A program made the position numbers and the translations under genes. A DNA stretch of 5,755 bases from Spirochaetaceae bacterium. Its GTDB lineage: Bacteria > Spirochaetota > Spirochaetia > Treponematales > Treponemataceae. Under the pieces are notes generated by a model. It made no database searches and had not been told where the DNA came from. It saw only the letters and a list, made by a program, of their open reading frames with translations. Where the stretch lies: assembly GCA_017646305.1 (NCBI GenBank), contig JAGCMR010000149.1, positions 1 to 5,755 of the forward strand, in the 5' to 3' direction. Of the stretch, positions 1-5,401 are shown piece by piece. Position 1 is the first letter of the stretch, and every line of letters starts with the position of its first letter.

Positions 1-299
1 AGGGAGTCGGCCACCTTGGCAGCCTTAGCAAGAATTTTTGCCGCCTCCCCAGACATGGCAATTTGAGCTGCCCCGCTGATACGAGGAAAAGCATCTAAAA
101 GTTTTTGGGTTTCGTCAATCAAGTGGCGGACAGAGCCACCGATCCGCTCAACAAGGGGTGGCACCATTCCATCGTCTTGCTGAAGCAAGGCATACAAAAG
201 GTGCGCTGTTCCCACTTCACTATGGTCATTCTGCTGTGCAATAAGACTTGCATCCTGCAGGGCATTTTGTGCCTTTACGGTATATTGATCGTAGTTCAT
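1..299 (-). CDS. clpB: ClpB ATP-dependent disaggregase, N-terminal part (cut by window edge)
   Basis: ClpB is a cytosolic AAA+ hexamer that works with DnaK to pull proteins out of aggregates by threading them through its pore. Only the first 99 codons are in the window; the gene runs off the left edge. The translation starts MNYDQYTVKAQNALQDA and continues with EVGTAHLLYALLQQ and GMVPPLVERIGG. This is the first Clp_N repeat, and the wording (MNxDxxTxKxQ, then a GxVPPLxxxxG stretch) is closer to ClpB than to ClpA or ClpC. The AAA+ modules with Walker motifs lie outside the window, so activity cannot be judged. Two ATGs are adjacent (302-300 and 299-297). I chose 299 because it gives the usual Met-Asn start, but 302 is equally possible. 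There is no Shine-Dalgarno sequence upstream and no CIRCE-type heat-shock operator. It lies 85-90 bp behind the cyclase-like gene on the same strand. Confidence 0.9.
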   Translation of the reverse strand, partial: MNYDQYTVKAQNALQDASLIAQQNDHSEVGTAHLLYALLQQDDGMVPPLVERIGGSVRHLIDETQKLLDAFPRISGAAQIAMSGEAAKILAKAAKVADS

Positions 300-308
300 C
301 ATACTTTA

Positions 309-337
309 AAAGTAAAAATGAAGTGGGAAAAAGACAA
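309..337 (-). promoter_or_regulatory. Weak candidate promoter for clpB
   Basis: On the minus strand, TTGTCT (337-332), a 17-nt spacer and TACTTT (314-309) are followed by six nucleotides and then the ATG at 302. The match to consensus is 4/6 and 3/6, although the key T, A and final T of the -10 box are present. The geometry equals that of the two strong promoters at the other end of the window, which is why it is listed. A rival is TTGTTT (379-374), an 18-nt spacer and TAAAAT (355-350), which would give a 5' leader of about 40 nt. The 300-386 gap is very AT-rich, so chance matches are likely. Confidence 0.25.
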
Positions 338-386
338 GTAAAAACGAATATTTTATCTCAAGGAAAATAAGAAAAACAAGCTTTTG

Positions 387-1481
387 TTAAGAGTTGAAAT
401 CAGCCTGTTCTCGGCCACCATACTCACAACGAACATCCTGCAAGATGGCATGTTCAATTAACTCAAGGCTTTTTTTCTTAATTTTTCGATAAAGTCGCAG
501 TTCCCCTGTTCCTGTAGAACCACCCAGCACCTGCAACTCCTCTCGTGGATTAGAGGGACAGCTATAGGAACGTACAGACATTTCATCAGAGGGACAGAAA
601 ACATCAATATCGACAAGATGATGGTGAAAGGGAACACTTACTGTCCAGTGAACCTTATTTTCCATAACGACACAGCCAAAATTGGGCTTGTTCTTAACTC
701 TAGGACGGGAAAGCTTTACCGTATCAATTTCTGCAAAGAGCGCAAAGGAATCTCGATAAATTCCCTGTACTGCAAAGGCTGCATTTACCAAGGGCTTTCC
801 TGTAATAATACTACTGATATGGGAACAAGAAAGATGAAAGAAGGGATAGGGGTAATCCTTACCCCACAATTTATCCACATAGCCAAAGGAGGTTCCAGGC
901 TCCACAATATATGTTTCACCACAAAACTGCAATTCACCTGAAATAAAACAGCGGACAGCAGGAACACCCCAATACATTTCCTTTTGCATTTTTCTAGGAG
1001 CAAATTGACAGAGCTTTTCTATCTTCAGCTGCCAAGAGGCATATTTATTTTCATCTTCTGCTACTCCAGACAGAAATTCATTCTCCAGATGAAATGCACC
1101 ATTAGCTACATCCAACAGATTTTTAGAAATACAAAGGGAGCTTGCAGGCAAGAAATTCTGAATCACTTTTCCACCAAGGCCAGGCATTCCCACTCGGATT
1201 GCTACATAGGAATGAGGGGACACAGCCTCCTCTGGCATAAAAAGCTGACTTTCATCTTTGAAGGCAGGAATTGCATGGGGATCAGACCAAATAACTTCGT
1301 CAGGAGATAAACCTGGATTGATAAGATACAATTCAATGAAAAAAGAACCACCCTCACCATTAAAGCTATTCTTGGCATTAAATAAATAACGCCATCTGGC
1401 AAATCCTGTCTTCTTCAATGAATTATTTAATGGACTTAACTCTAACTTATTGTTTATACGCAAGGCCGACATACTCCCCAT
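387..1481 (-). CDS. Tocopherol cyclase / AttH-like (lipocalin-type beta-barrel) family protein
   Basis: This 364-residue protein has no obvious signal peptide or membrane segment. It resembles the bacterial tocopherol-cyclase-like / AttH proteins, which fold as paired lipocalin-type beta-barrels. Visible family features are an early aromatic stretch GFARWRYLF (26-34) and a beta-rich first half. A central block reads YWGVPAVRCFISGEL (170-184), then SFGYVDKLWGKDYPYPFF (198-215), which parallels the G-Y-x-D-x-x-W-G signature of the family. Next comes ITGKPLVNAAFAVQG (226-240), also typical. The C-terminal part contains HHH (286-288) and many beta-strand-like segments, and ends in a Lys-rich then acidic tail. 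Plant members close the chromanol ring of vitamin E, but bacterial members mostly have no known substrate, so no reaction is assigned. The ATG at 1481 is preceded by AGGGG at a short distance. The second ATG at 1472 (Met4) is possible and has GGGGAG almost touching it. No convincing promoter was found. The stop is about 88 bp before clpB. Confidence 0.6.
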   Translation of the reverse strand: MGSMSALRINNKLELSPLNNSLKKTGFARWRYLFNAKNSFNGEGGSFFIELYLINPGLSPDEVIWSDPHAIPAFKDESQLFMPEEAVSPHSYVAIRVGMPGLGGKVIQNFLPASSLCISKNLLDVANGAFHLENEFLSGVAEDENKYASWQLKIEKLCQFAPRKMQKEMYWGVPAVRCFISGELQFCGETYIVEPGTSFGYVDKLWGKDYPYPFFHLSCSHISSIITGKPLVNAAFAVQGIYRDSFALFAEIDTVKLSRPRVKNKPNFGCVVMENKVHWTVSVPFHHHLVDIDVFCPSDEMSVRSYSCPSNPREELQVLGGSTGTGELRLYRKIKKKSLELIEHAILQDVRCEYGGREQADFNS

Positions 1482-1530
1482 ATCCCCTATCGAATCCTAG
1501 AGATAATTTCTCTAGTAGAATATCGGCATA

Positions 1531-1622
1531 TTGTACCAACAAGTTTAATCAAACCGTGAGTAAGCTCACCAGTGAGTTCATTAGAGAGTCCACTGGTGGA
1601 CTCACTCTGATTATTGGTACAA
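1531..1622. repeat. Large imperfect inverted repeat between the small gene and the cyclase-like gene
   Basis: The two ends are perfect 9-bp inverted copies, TTGTACCAA (1531-1539) and TTGGTACAA (1614-1622). Inside them TAATCA/TGATTA (1546-1551 with 1608-1613), GTGAGT/ACTCAC (1556-1561 with 1600-1605) and CACCAGTG/CACTGGTG (1567-1574 with 1591-1598) also pair. Together they make a rod of about 29 bp with small internal loops. The same bases can instead form two local hairpins: GTGAG-TAAG-CTCAC (1556-1569) and GAGTCCA-CTGG-TGGACTC (1586-1603). Neither strand has a T-run after the structure, so it is not a standard intrinsic terminator. It occupies more than half of the 170-bp gap 1482-1651. It could be a miniature mobile element, a processing or termination structure, or a protein-binding site. 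No clear target-site duplication flanks it. Confidence 0.7.
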
Positions 1623-1651
1623 AAGCTGAGTGGAGATGTAAGCCTTTTATT

Positions 1652-1864
1652 TTAGAACATTCCTTCTAAGGACTGGGAAATTTCCTCTGGCTCCTGAGGA
1701 AAATTTTCATTCAAAAATACAAAGCAGTCCATGGCAGAACGCTGAATATGCTCAAACCATATTGTGTACAACTCATTTTCAATTGTACTTGGATAAGGTG
1801 CTCCCTGTACATCTGACACAAGGGTTCTTAGCTTACCAATACATTCATCTAATTTACTATCCAT
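1652..1864 (-). CDS. Small unrecognised protein (about 70 aa) downstream of the M16C peptidase
   Basis: I do not recognise this protein. The 70-residue product starts MDSKLDECIGKLRTLVSD and ends EISQSLEGMF. It is acidic, has two cysteines and no signal peptide or hydrophobic segment, and looks mainly helical. That it is real is supported by AAGGAG (1881-1876), which overlaps the peptidase stop codon and sits 11 nt before the ATG at 1864. The ATG lies 15 nt after that stop, so translation is probably coupled. A longer reading from GTG at 1876 (MVKV-MDSK) is in frame, but that GTG overlaps the Shine-Dalgarno sequence itself, so the ATG is preferred. The tight spacing suggests co-expression with the peptidase, possibly as an accessory protein, but nothing in the sequence shows a function. 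Confidence 0.65.
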   Translation of the reverse strand: MDSKLDECIGKLRTLVSDVQGAPYPSTIENELYTIWFEHIQRSAMDCFVFLNENFPQEPEEISQSLEGMF

Positions 1865-1875
1865 TACTTTTACCA

Positions 1876-1881
1876 CTCCTT
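1876..1881 (-). promoter_or_regulatory. Ribosome binding site of the small gene, overlapping the peptidase stop
   Basis: AAGGAG is read on the minus strand and shares bases with the TAA stop of the peptidase gene (1882-1880). It lies 11 nt upstream of the ATG at 1864 and directly overlaps the alternative GTG start at 1876. This placement argues for the ATG start and for translation coupled to the peptidase. Confidence 0.6.
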
Positions 1882-4800
1882 ATCGCAAGGTTTCATTCAT
1901 TATACTCAGTTGCCGTATATTTTTCCAGTCTTTCAACTCATCTACATTCAAATCATTACCATTGATAATGGCTGCCTGTCTTTGGTATTGCTGAAGAGAA
2001 GCCCAAAGCTCTTGTGCTGACTGTCTAATATGCTCTGGCTTTGCCTGCACCAGCATTTCCAGCTTTTTTTTCTTAGCTTCCTGGGTGTATCCATACAAAT
2101 ACCGCAGGAATCCTACGCTTCCCCTACTAGAAGGACTTTTAGGCTGTACTTCCTTACTATAGCAACCAGTAATCATTGCTTCCAATTCTTCTTGTTCAAG
2201 ACAAGCTTCTGCAGCCTGAGCAATTACTTGTTGGAACACCTGCAAGGAACGCAGCGGTTTAGGGTCACGATAGGTGGCAAAGCCAAAAATTCGTTCAGAG
2301 GTATCTGGCCAGGCAAAGGCACCATAGGCTCCTCCCACCGTTCTGATTTGTTCCCACAAGGCAGTGTTTGTAATCCAATGGGCTAGGATTCCGTCATACA
2401 CATAGCTTGGATTATCATAGCCCTTACCCTTACAGGTAATAGCGGCAAATCCCACCTGAAAATTTCCTGGTAAAAGCTCCAACAAGGGGGCTATCTGTTG
2501 AGTTGCATCAAGAGCTTCTCCCACTGATTCCAAGCTGGAACTAGGAAGCTCTGTTAGCTGGTAAAATCGCTGTGTATTATCATTGAGCCGTGATTTAGGT
2601 GGAAAAAGCTTACAATCTGCAATCACTTTTTCCAAAAGGGGCAAGGCTACATCAAGACTTTCCTCATCTGCAATAATCTGAGCAATGGCTCCCTGCTCCT
2701 TGATCCGTGTTAAAATAGCAGACAGTTTTTGTCCCAGCTGAACTATATCCATATCCAGCATGGTCTTTATGTAGGCAAGCTGACTTAATCCATTCCACAG
2801 CTCATCGATTGCCTTGTTGCGACTCAAGGTACAGCTTGTACGAGAAGCAACATATTCGTTACCATTGGGAGCCAAGGAAGCAACAAAATCGTTTCTAAAT
2901 TCCTTTAACAAGGAGGAAAGTCGCTGAGAATCAGAAAAATCCACTGTCAAAAGATTTTCCTGCAACAAAGCAAGGGCTTTTTCAGACTTCTCCGTCAGCA
3001 TCTTTACCTTAAAGAAGAGCCAGTCTCGACCAAAAACTGGATCATGTACAAACTCCCCCTTCTCATTGTATGCCATTAAGTTATCTGAGCCATTCATCAT
3101 GGCAGAGGTAAAGAGATTTCCTCCCATCCCGCCAGTTTCCAAGGCACTGCGACGAGCTGCTTCTACCCAGCTGGTGGTACCAAAGCCAACATTGGAAATA
3201 CTGCCTGCCAAGAATGGCAGAAAAAGATAATCTTCTGGCTCTAGCAAATCTACAGGAAAACAGAGCTGGGCATATACAATACCATTGGTGGCCTCTTGAC
3301 TGACAAAGACAGGCACTTGATTTGGCCCCGACTGCCTTTTTATAGTAATCTCATCTACATCTGTGGGAAGCTCATGGAGAGAAAGGTGGGGCAAAATAGA
3401 GGCATCCTCCTTTTCTCCCCCAGCCTGCTGAAATTCCACCAGCTTTTGATGATTTGCCTGCACTTCTTCTATTGAGGTTCCTTCCATGAGACGGTTAATA
3501 AGGGCTGCTTCGGCTTCCTTCCGTTGCAAACTATAATCAGCATGGGGATATACCGTCACTCTGGAACGATGCTTATTCTGCAATAAAAGCTGAGAAATCA
3601 AATTTTGAACATAGTGGGGATCCTGAGCAATTCGCTCCTTGATTTTTGCAAAACACTCTCGTGTCAAAAGTGTTTCCGAGGGACTACGGCCATAGAGCCA
3701 GCCCCGTAAACAGCGTCGCATCAAGACTAAGGAATAGGGGCCATAAACGCGGCGAACCTCCCGCTGAGAAAAATCCACTGCCAAAACAGCAGCGTCAATA
3801 TCCTCTTGAGGAATCCCTTCGGTACATAGTCGCTCCAAAACAGAAAAGATTACAGATTCCACCTTCTGGGCATCCTGCCGATTACAACCCCGCAAGCCTG
3901 CAGTAAAGAGAACCCAGTGCATTTCGCTATCAAGTCCATTGTTAGGAGCTAAATCCTCTCCCAAACCTGATTCCAGCAGGGCCTGAGACAAGGGTGAGCC
4001 ATCGTGGCCAATAAGAATTTCTGCCACCAAAATGCTTTCCATGTGTCGCACAGGATCAGAGGAATCACCCAAAAACCACGTAACCGTTACATTGGAACCA
4101 GCTTCTTCTGCATCATCTGTCTCTTCTCCCTCCTTGGCAAGGGGGCCAATTTTTTCCAGCACCACAGGCTCTGTAAAGGATTCAGGAGGTGTGTCCAAGG
4201 GCAAAAGATTCTTGTGTTCACAGGTAGAAGGCTCTTGCCGTAAAACACTACCATCTTCTGCCTGCTGAAGAGAAAGACCGTCAATAGTCTCTTGATAGGT
4301 ATCTAAAAAACGATGACAAATAAAATCAATTTGATCTTGGGTAGGAATATTTCCTGCCAAAAAGAGGCGACAATTGCCAGGATTATAGTGGTTACGATGA
4401 AAATCTACAAAATCCTGATAGCTCAGCAAAGGAATTTCTACTGGATCTCCACCAGAATCAAGATCGTAAATGGTATTAGGCAATACACTGCGAACAGCCC
4501 AGTCTCCAGCAATATTTTCAAAGCTAGAATAATTTCCCTTCATCTCATTATACACCACTCCTTGGATAGAGGGTTTTCCCTGAGAATCTAGCTCCAGACG
4601 ATGAGCCTCTTGGGCAAAGGTCCACTTTTCCAGCAGGGGAAAAAATACTGCATCCCCATACACACCCATGAGATTAAAGTAATCTGCACGAGAAATTGAT
4701 GAGGCAGGATACACGGTTTTGTCAGAAAAGGTCATGGCGTTGAGGAAGGTCTTGACGCTCTGGTTCACCATGCGAATAAAGGGATCTTTGAGAGGATAAT

Positions 4801-5050
4801 TCTTTGAGCCACAAAGAACTGAGTGCTCCAAAATATGGGCAACACCAGTGGAATTTTTTGGAGGAGTTTTAAAGGCAAAGGCAAAAAGATTTTCCTCATC
4901 CTGATTCAAGATATGGAAGATTTCCATTCCTAAGGTTTTATGCCGCAACCAAATCCCCTGTGCAGAAAGTTCTGTCAGAGGCTCCACAGTCAACACTTCA
5001 AAATTCTTGTATACATCGCCTGTAACTAAGGCTTTTTTTTCAGATACCAT
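1880..5050 (-). CDS. M16C family zinc metallopeptidase (PreP/Cym1-like presequence-protease family)
   Basis: This is a complete 1056-residue member of peptidase family M16C, large clam-shaped enzymes that degrade unstructured peptides inside a closed chamber. The inverted zinc motif HxxEH is HILEH (72-76), with His72 and His76 as ligands and Glu75 as catalytic base. The distal ligand is probably Glu169 in GVVYNEMKG. HYNPGN (221-226) is typical of the end of the first domain. The M16C-associated linker domain spans roughly 500-750. Arg903 and Tyr909 in RTVGGAYG match the R/Y pair of the C-terminal domain that closes the active site in PreP. All key residues are present, so it should be active. 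No signal peptide is seen, so a cytosolic peptide-recycling role is inferred. An acidic stretch (EGEETDDAEEAG, 307-318) sits between the first two domains. ATG 5050 has no Shine-Dalgarno sequence but lies six nucleotides after a good -10 box. It is followed by the small gene and is divergent from leuA. Confidence 0.95.
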   Translation of the reverse strand: MVSEKKALVTGDVYKNFEVLTVEPLTELSAQGIWLRHKTLGMEIFHILNQDEENLFAFAFKTPPKNSTGVAHILEHSVLCGSKNYPLKDPFIRMVNQSVKTFLNAMTFSDKTVYPASSISRADYFNLMGVYGDAVFFPLLEKWTFAQEAHRLELDSQGKPSIQGVVYNEMKGNYSSFENIAGDWAVRSVLPNTIYDLDSGGDPVEIPLLSYQDFVDFHRNHYNPGNCRLFLAGNIPTQDQIDFICHRFLDTYQETIDGLSLQQAEDGSVLRQEPSTCEHKNLLPLDTPPESFTEPVVLEKIGPLAKEGEETDDAEEAGSNVTVTWFLGDSSDPVRHMESILVAEILIGHDGSPLSQALLESGLGEDLAPNNGLDSEMHWVLFTAGLRGCNRQDAQKVESVIFSVLERLCTEGIPQEDIDAAVLAVDFSQREVRRVYGPYSLVLMRRCLRGWLYGRSPSETLLTRECFAKIKERIAQDPHYVQNLISQLLLQNKHRSRVTVYPHADYSLQRKEAEAALINRLMEGTSIEEVQANHQKLVEFQQAGGEKEDASILPHLSLHELPTDVDEITIKRQSGPNQVPVFVSQEATNGIVYAQLCFPVDLLEPEDYLFLPFLAGSISNVGFGTTSWVEAARRSALETGGMGGNLFTSAMMNGSDNLMAYNEKGEFVHDPVFGRDWLFFKVKMLTEKSEKALALLQENLLTVDFSDSQRLSSLLKEFRNDFVASLAPNGNEYVASRTSCTLSRNKAIDELWNGLSQLAYIKTMLDMDIVQLGQKLSAILTRIKEQGAIAQIIADEESLDVALPLLEKVIADCKLFPPKSRLNDNTQRFYQLTELPSSSLESVGEALDATQQIAPLLELLPGNFQVGFAAITCKGKGYDNPSYVYDGILAHWITNTALWEQIRTVGGAYGAFAWPDTSERIFGFATYRDPKPLRSLQVFQQVIAQAAEACLEQEELEAMITGCYSKEVQPKSPSSRGSVGFLRYLYGYTQEAKKKKLEMLVQAKPEHIRQSAQELWASLQQYQRQAAIINGNDLNVDELKDWKNIRQLSIMNETLR

Positions 5051-5056
5051 TTTCTA

Positions 5057-5085
5057 TTTATAGACTAAGTTGCACATTTTTTCAA
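5057..5085 (-). promoter_or_regulatory. Promoter of the M16C peptidase gene, predicted leaderless
   Basis: On the minus strand TTGAAA (5085-5080), a 17-nt spacer (5079-5063) and TATAAA (5062-5057) are followed by six bases, TAGAAA, and the ATG at 5050. With the usual start seven bases after the -10 box, transcription would begin at the A of the ATG. The region before the ATG has no Shine-Dalgarno sequence, which agrees with a leaderless message. The match to consensus is 5/6 for the -10 box and 4/6 for the -35 box. Confidence 0.7.
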
Positions 5086-5092
5086 GAAGAAG

Positions 5093-5105
5093 TAACATCA
5101 TGTTA
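5093..5105. promoter_or_regulatory. Palindrome TAACATCATGTTA upstream of the peptidase promoter, possible operator
   Basis: TAACAT and ATGTTA are perfect inverted arms around one central base. The site begins 7 bp upstream of the peptidase -35 box, where a transcription activator would sit, and about 110 bp upstream of the leu promoter. No regulator is identified, and a 6+6 palindrome in AT-rich DNA can arise by chance. Confidence 0.3.
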
Positions 5106-5213
5106 TATTTCGTCTTTGAAAACAGACATTGCTTGACGAGCACTTTCATCACAGCAATACATTAAATATTAGTGCATTTTTTTAGCAACACTTCATTTTT
5201 TCTTATCTTTCCA

Positions 5214-5242
5214 TTGACAAAGACCATGGTGATTTGTATAAT
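5214..5242 (+). promoter_or_regulatory. Consensus sigma-70-type promoter of the leuA leader
   Basis: TTGACA (5214-5219), a 17-nt spacer and TATAAT (5237-5242) match the housekeeping consensus at all twelve positions with optimal spacing. The 50 bp upstream are rich in A and T runs and could act as an UP element. The expected start is near 5249, which is the A of the leader-peptide ATG. A promoter this strong fits a system controlled after initiation, by attenuation. Confidence 0.9.
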
Positions 5243-5248
5243 TTCGGT

Positions 5249-5305
5249 ATGACTTATTCAGTATTTTACCTACTACTAGCAGATTCTCTCTCTGTTTTGC
5301 CTTAA
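5249..5305 (+). CDS. leuL: leu leader peptide (18 aa), attenuator sensor of charged leucyl-tRNA
   Basis: The reading frame encodes MTYSVFYLLLADSLSVLP and stops at TAA 5303-5305. Five of 18 residues are leucine, with three in a row encoded CTA CTA CTA (5270-5278). CTA is uncommon here: one of 12 leucine codons in the visible leuA and none of the 11 complete ones in the visible clpB, so these codons should stall readily when leucine is short. The peptide itself is expected to have no function; its translation reports the leucyl-tRNA supply. There is no Shine-Dalgarno sequence. The -10 box ends six bases before the ATG, so the transcript probably starts at the start codon. The stop codon directly precedes the segment that forms the antiterminator, as in classical attenuators. 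Symbol leuL is given by analogy with enteric leu leaders; there is no implied sequence homology. Confidence 0.85.
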   Translation: MTYSVFYLLLADSLSVLP

Positions 5306-5353
5306 AGGTAAGGTGCTGTATAGGTATTGCCTATGAATTACCGGCCCGTTGCC
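5264..5353 (+). promoter_or_regulatory. Alternative RNA pairings of the leu attenuator (pause/protector and antiterminator)
   Basis: Segment 2, AGGTAAGG (5306-5313), can pair in competing ways. With segment 1, TTTTACCT (5264-5271) inside the leader frame, it makes eight pairs including two G-U. With segment 3, CCGTTGCC (5346-5353), it makes seven pairs with one bulged G and one G-U. Segment 3 is part of the 5' arm of the terminator, so 2:3 pairing prevents termination. A small hairpin ATAGG-TATTG-CCTAT (5320-5334) fits in the loop. TTACC (5338-5342) is another partner for segment 2. A ribosome stalled at the CTA codons would cover segment 1 and leave 2 free for 3. A ribosome at the stop codon would cover segment 2 and let the terminator form. 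The pairings were found by eye; no energies were calculated. Confidence 0.65.
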
Positions 5354-5375
5354 AGAAGGCAACGGGTCTTTTTTT
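5343..5375 (+). terminator. Intrinsic terminator (attenuator) in front of leuA
   Basis: CCCGTTGCC (5345-5353) and GGCAACGGG (5358-5366) form a perfect 9-bp stem with an AGAA loop. G5344-T5367 and G5343-C5368 extend it to 11 pairs. Seven T follow directly (5369-5375). It stands between the leader promoter and leuA on the same strand, 27 bp before the leuA start, so it can only act as a conditional stop. Confidence 0.93.
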
Positions 5376-5390
5376 ATGTCTTCAACCATC

Positions 5391-5396
5391 AGGAGG
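5391..5396 (+). promoter_or_regulatory. leuA ribosome binding site
   Basis: AGGAGG lies five bases before the ATG at 5402. It fixes this ATG as the leuA start, against the in-frame ATG at 5333 whose frame would run through the terminator hairpin. It also shows that the organism uses Shine-Dalgarno initiation for genes inside transcripts. Confidence 0.9.
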
Positions 5397-5401
5397 AAAA
5401 A

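Noticed and set aside
371..389. Possible terminator after the cyclase-like gene (AACAA-AAGC-TTGTT then T-rich, minus strand)
   Set aside because: The stem is only five A/T-rich pairs, too weak to call as a terminator.
1530..1558. Promoter for the cyclase-like gene using TACAAT (1535-1530, minus strand)
   Set aside because: No acceptable -35 box at 16-18 nt, and the hexamer is part of the inverted repeat end.
1624..1651. Possible terminator after the small gene (AAAAGGCT pairing with AGCTTTT, minus strand)
   Set aside because: It needs a bulge and a 13-nt loop, has only one or two strong pairs and a T4 end; not convincing.
1874..1876. GTG at 1876 as the start of the small gene (74 residues)
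   Set aside because: The codon overlaps the AAGGAG ribosome site, leaving no spacing; the ATG at 1864 is correctly placed.
2030..2386. Open frames on the plus strand inside the peptidase gene (such as 2030-2386, 3646-3906, 4004-4268, 4313-4591)
   Set aside because: They lie opposite a well-supported enzyme gene, have no ribosome sites, and their translations look like random antisense peptides.
5226..5252. Short frame MVICIISV starting at 5226 and ending on the leader ATG
   Set aside because: It lies in the promoter spacer and -10 box, upstream of the expected transcription start, so it would not be transcribed from this promoter.
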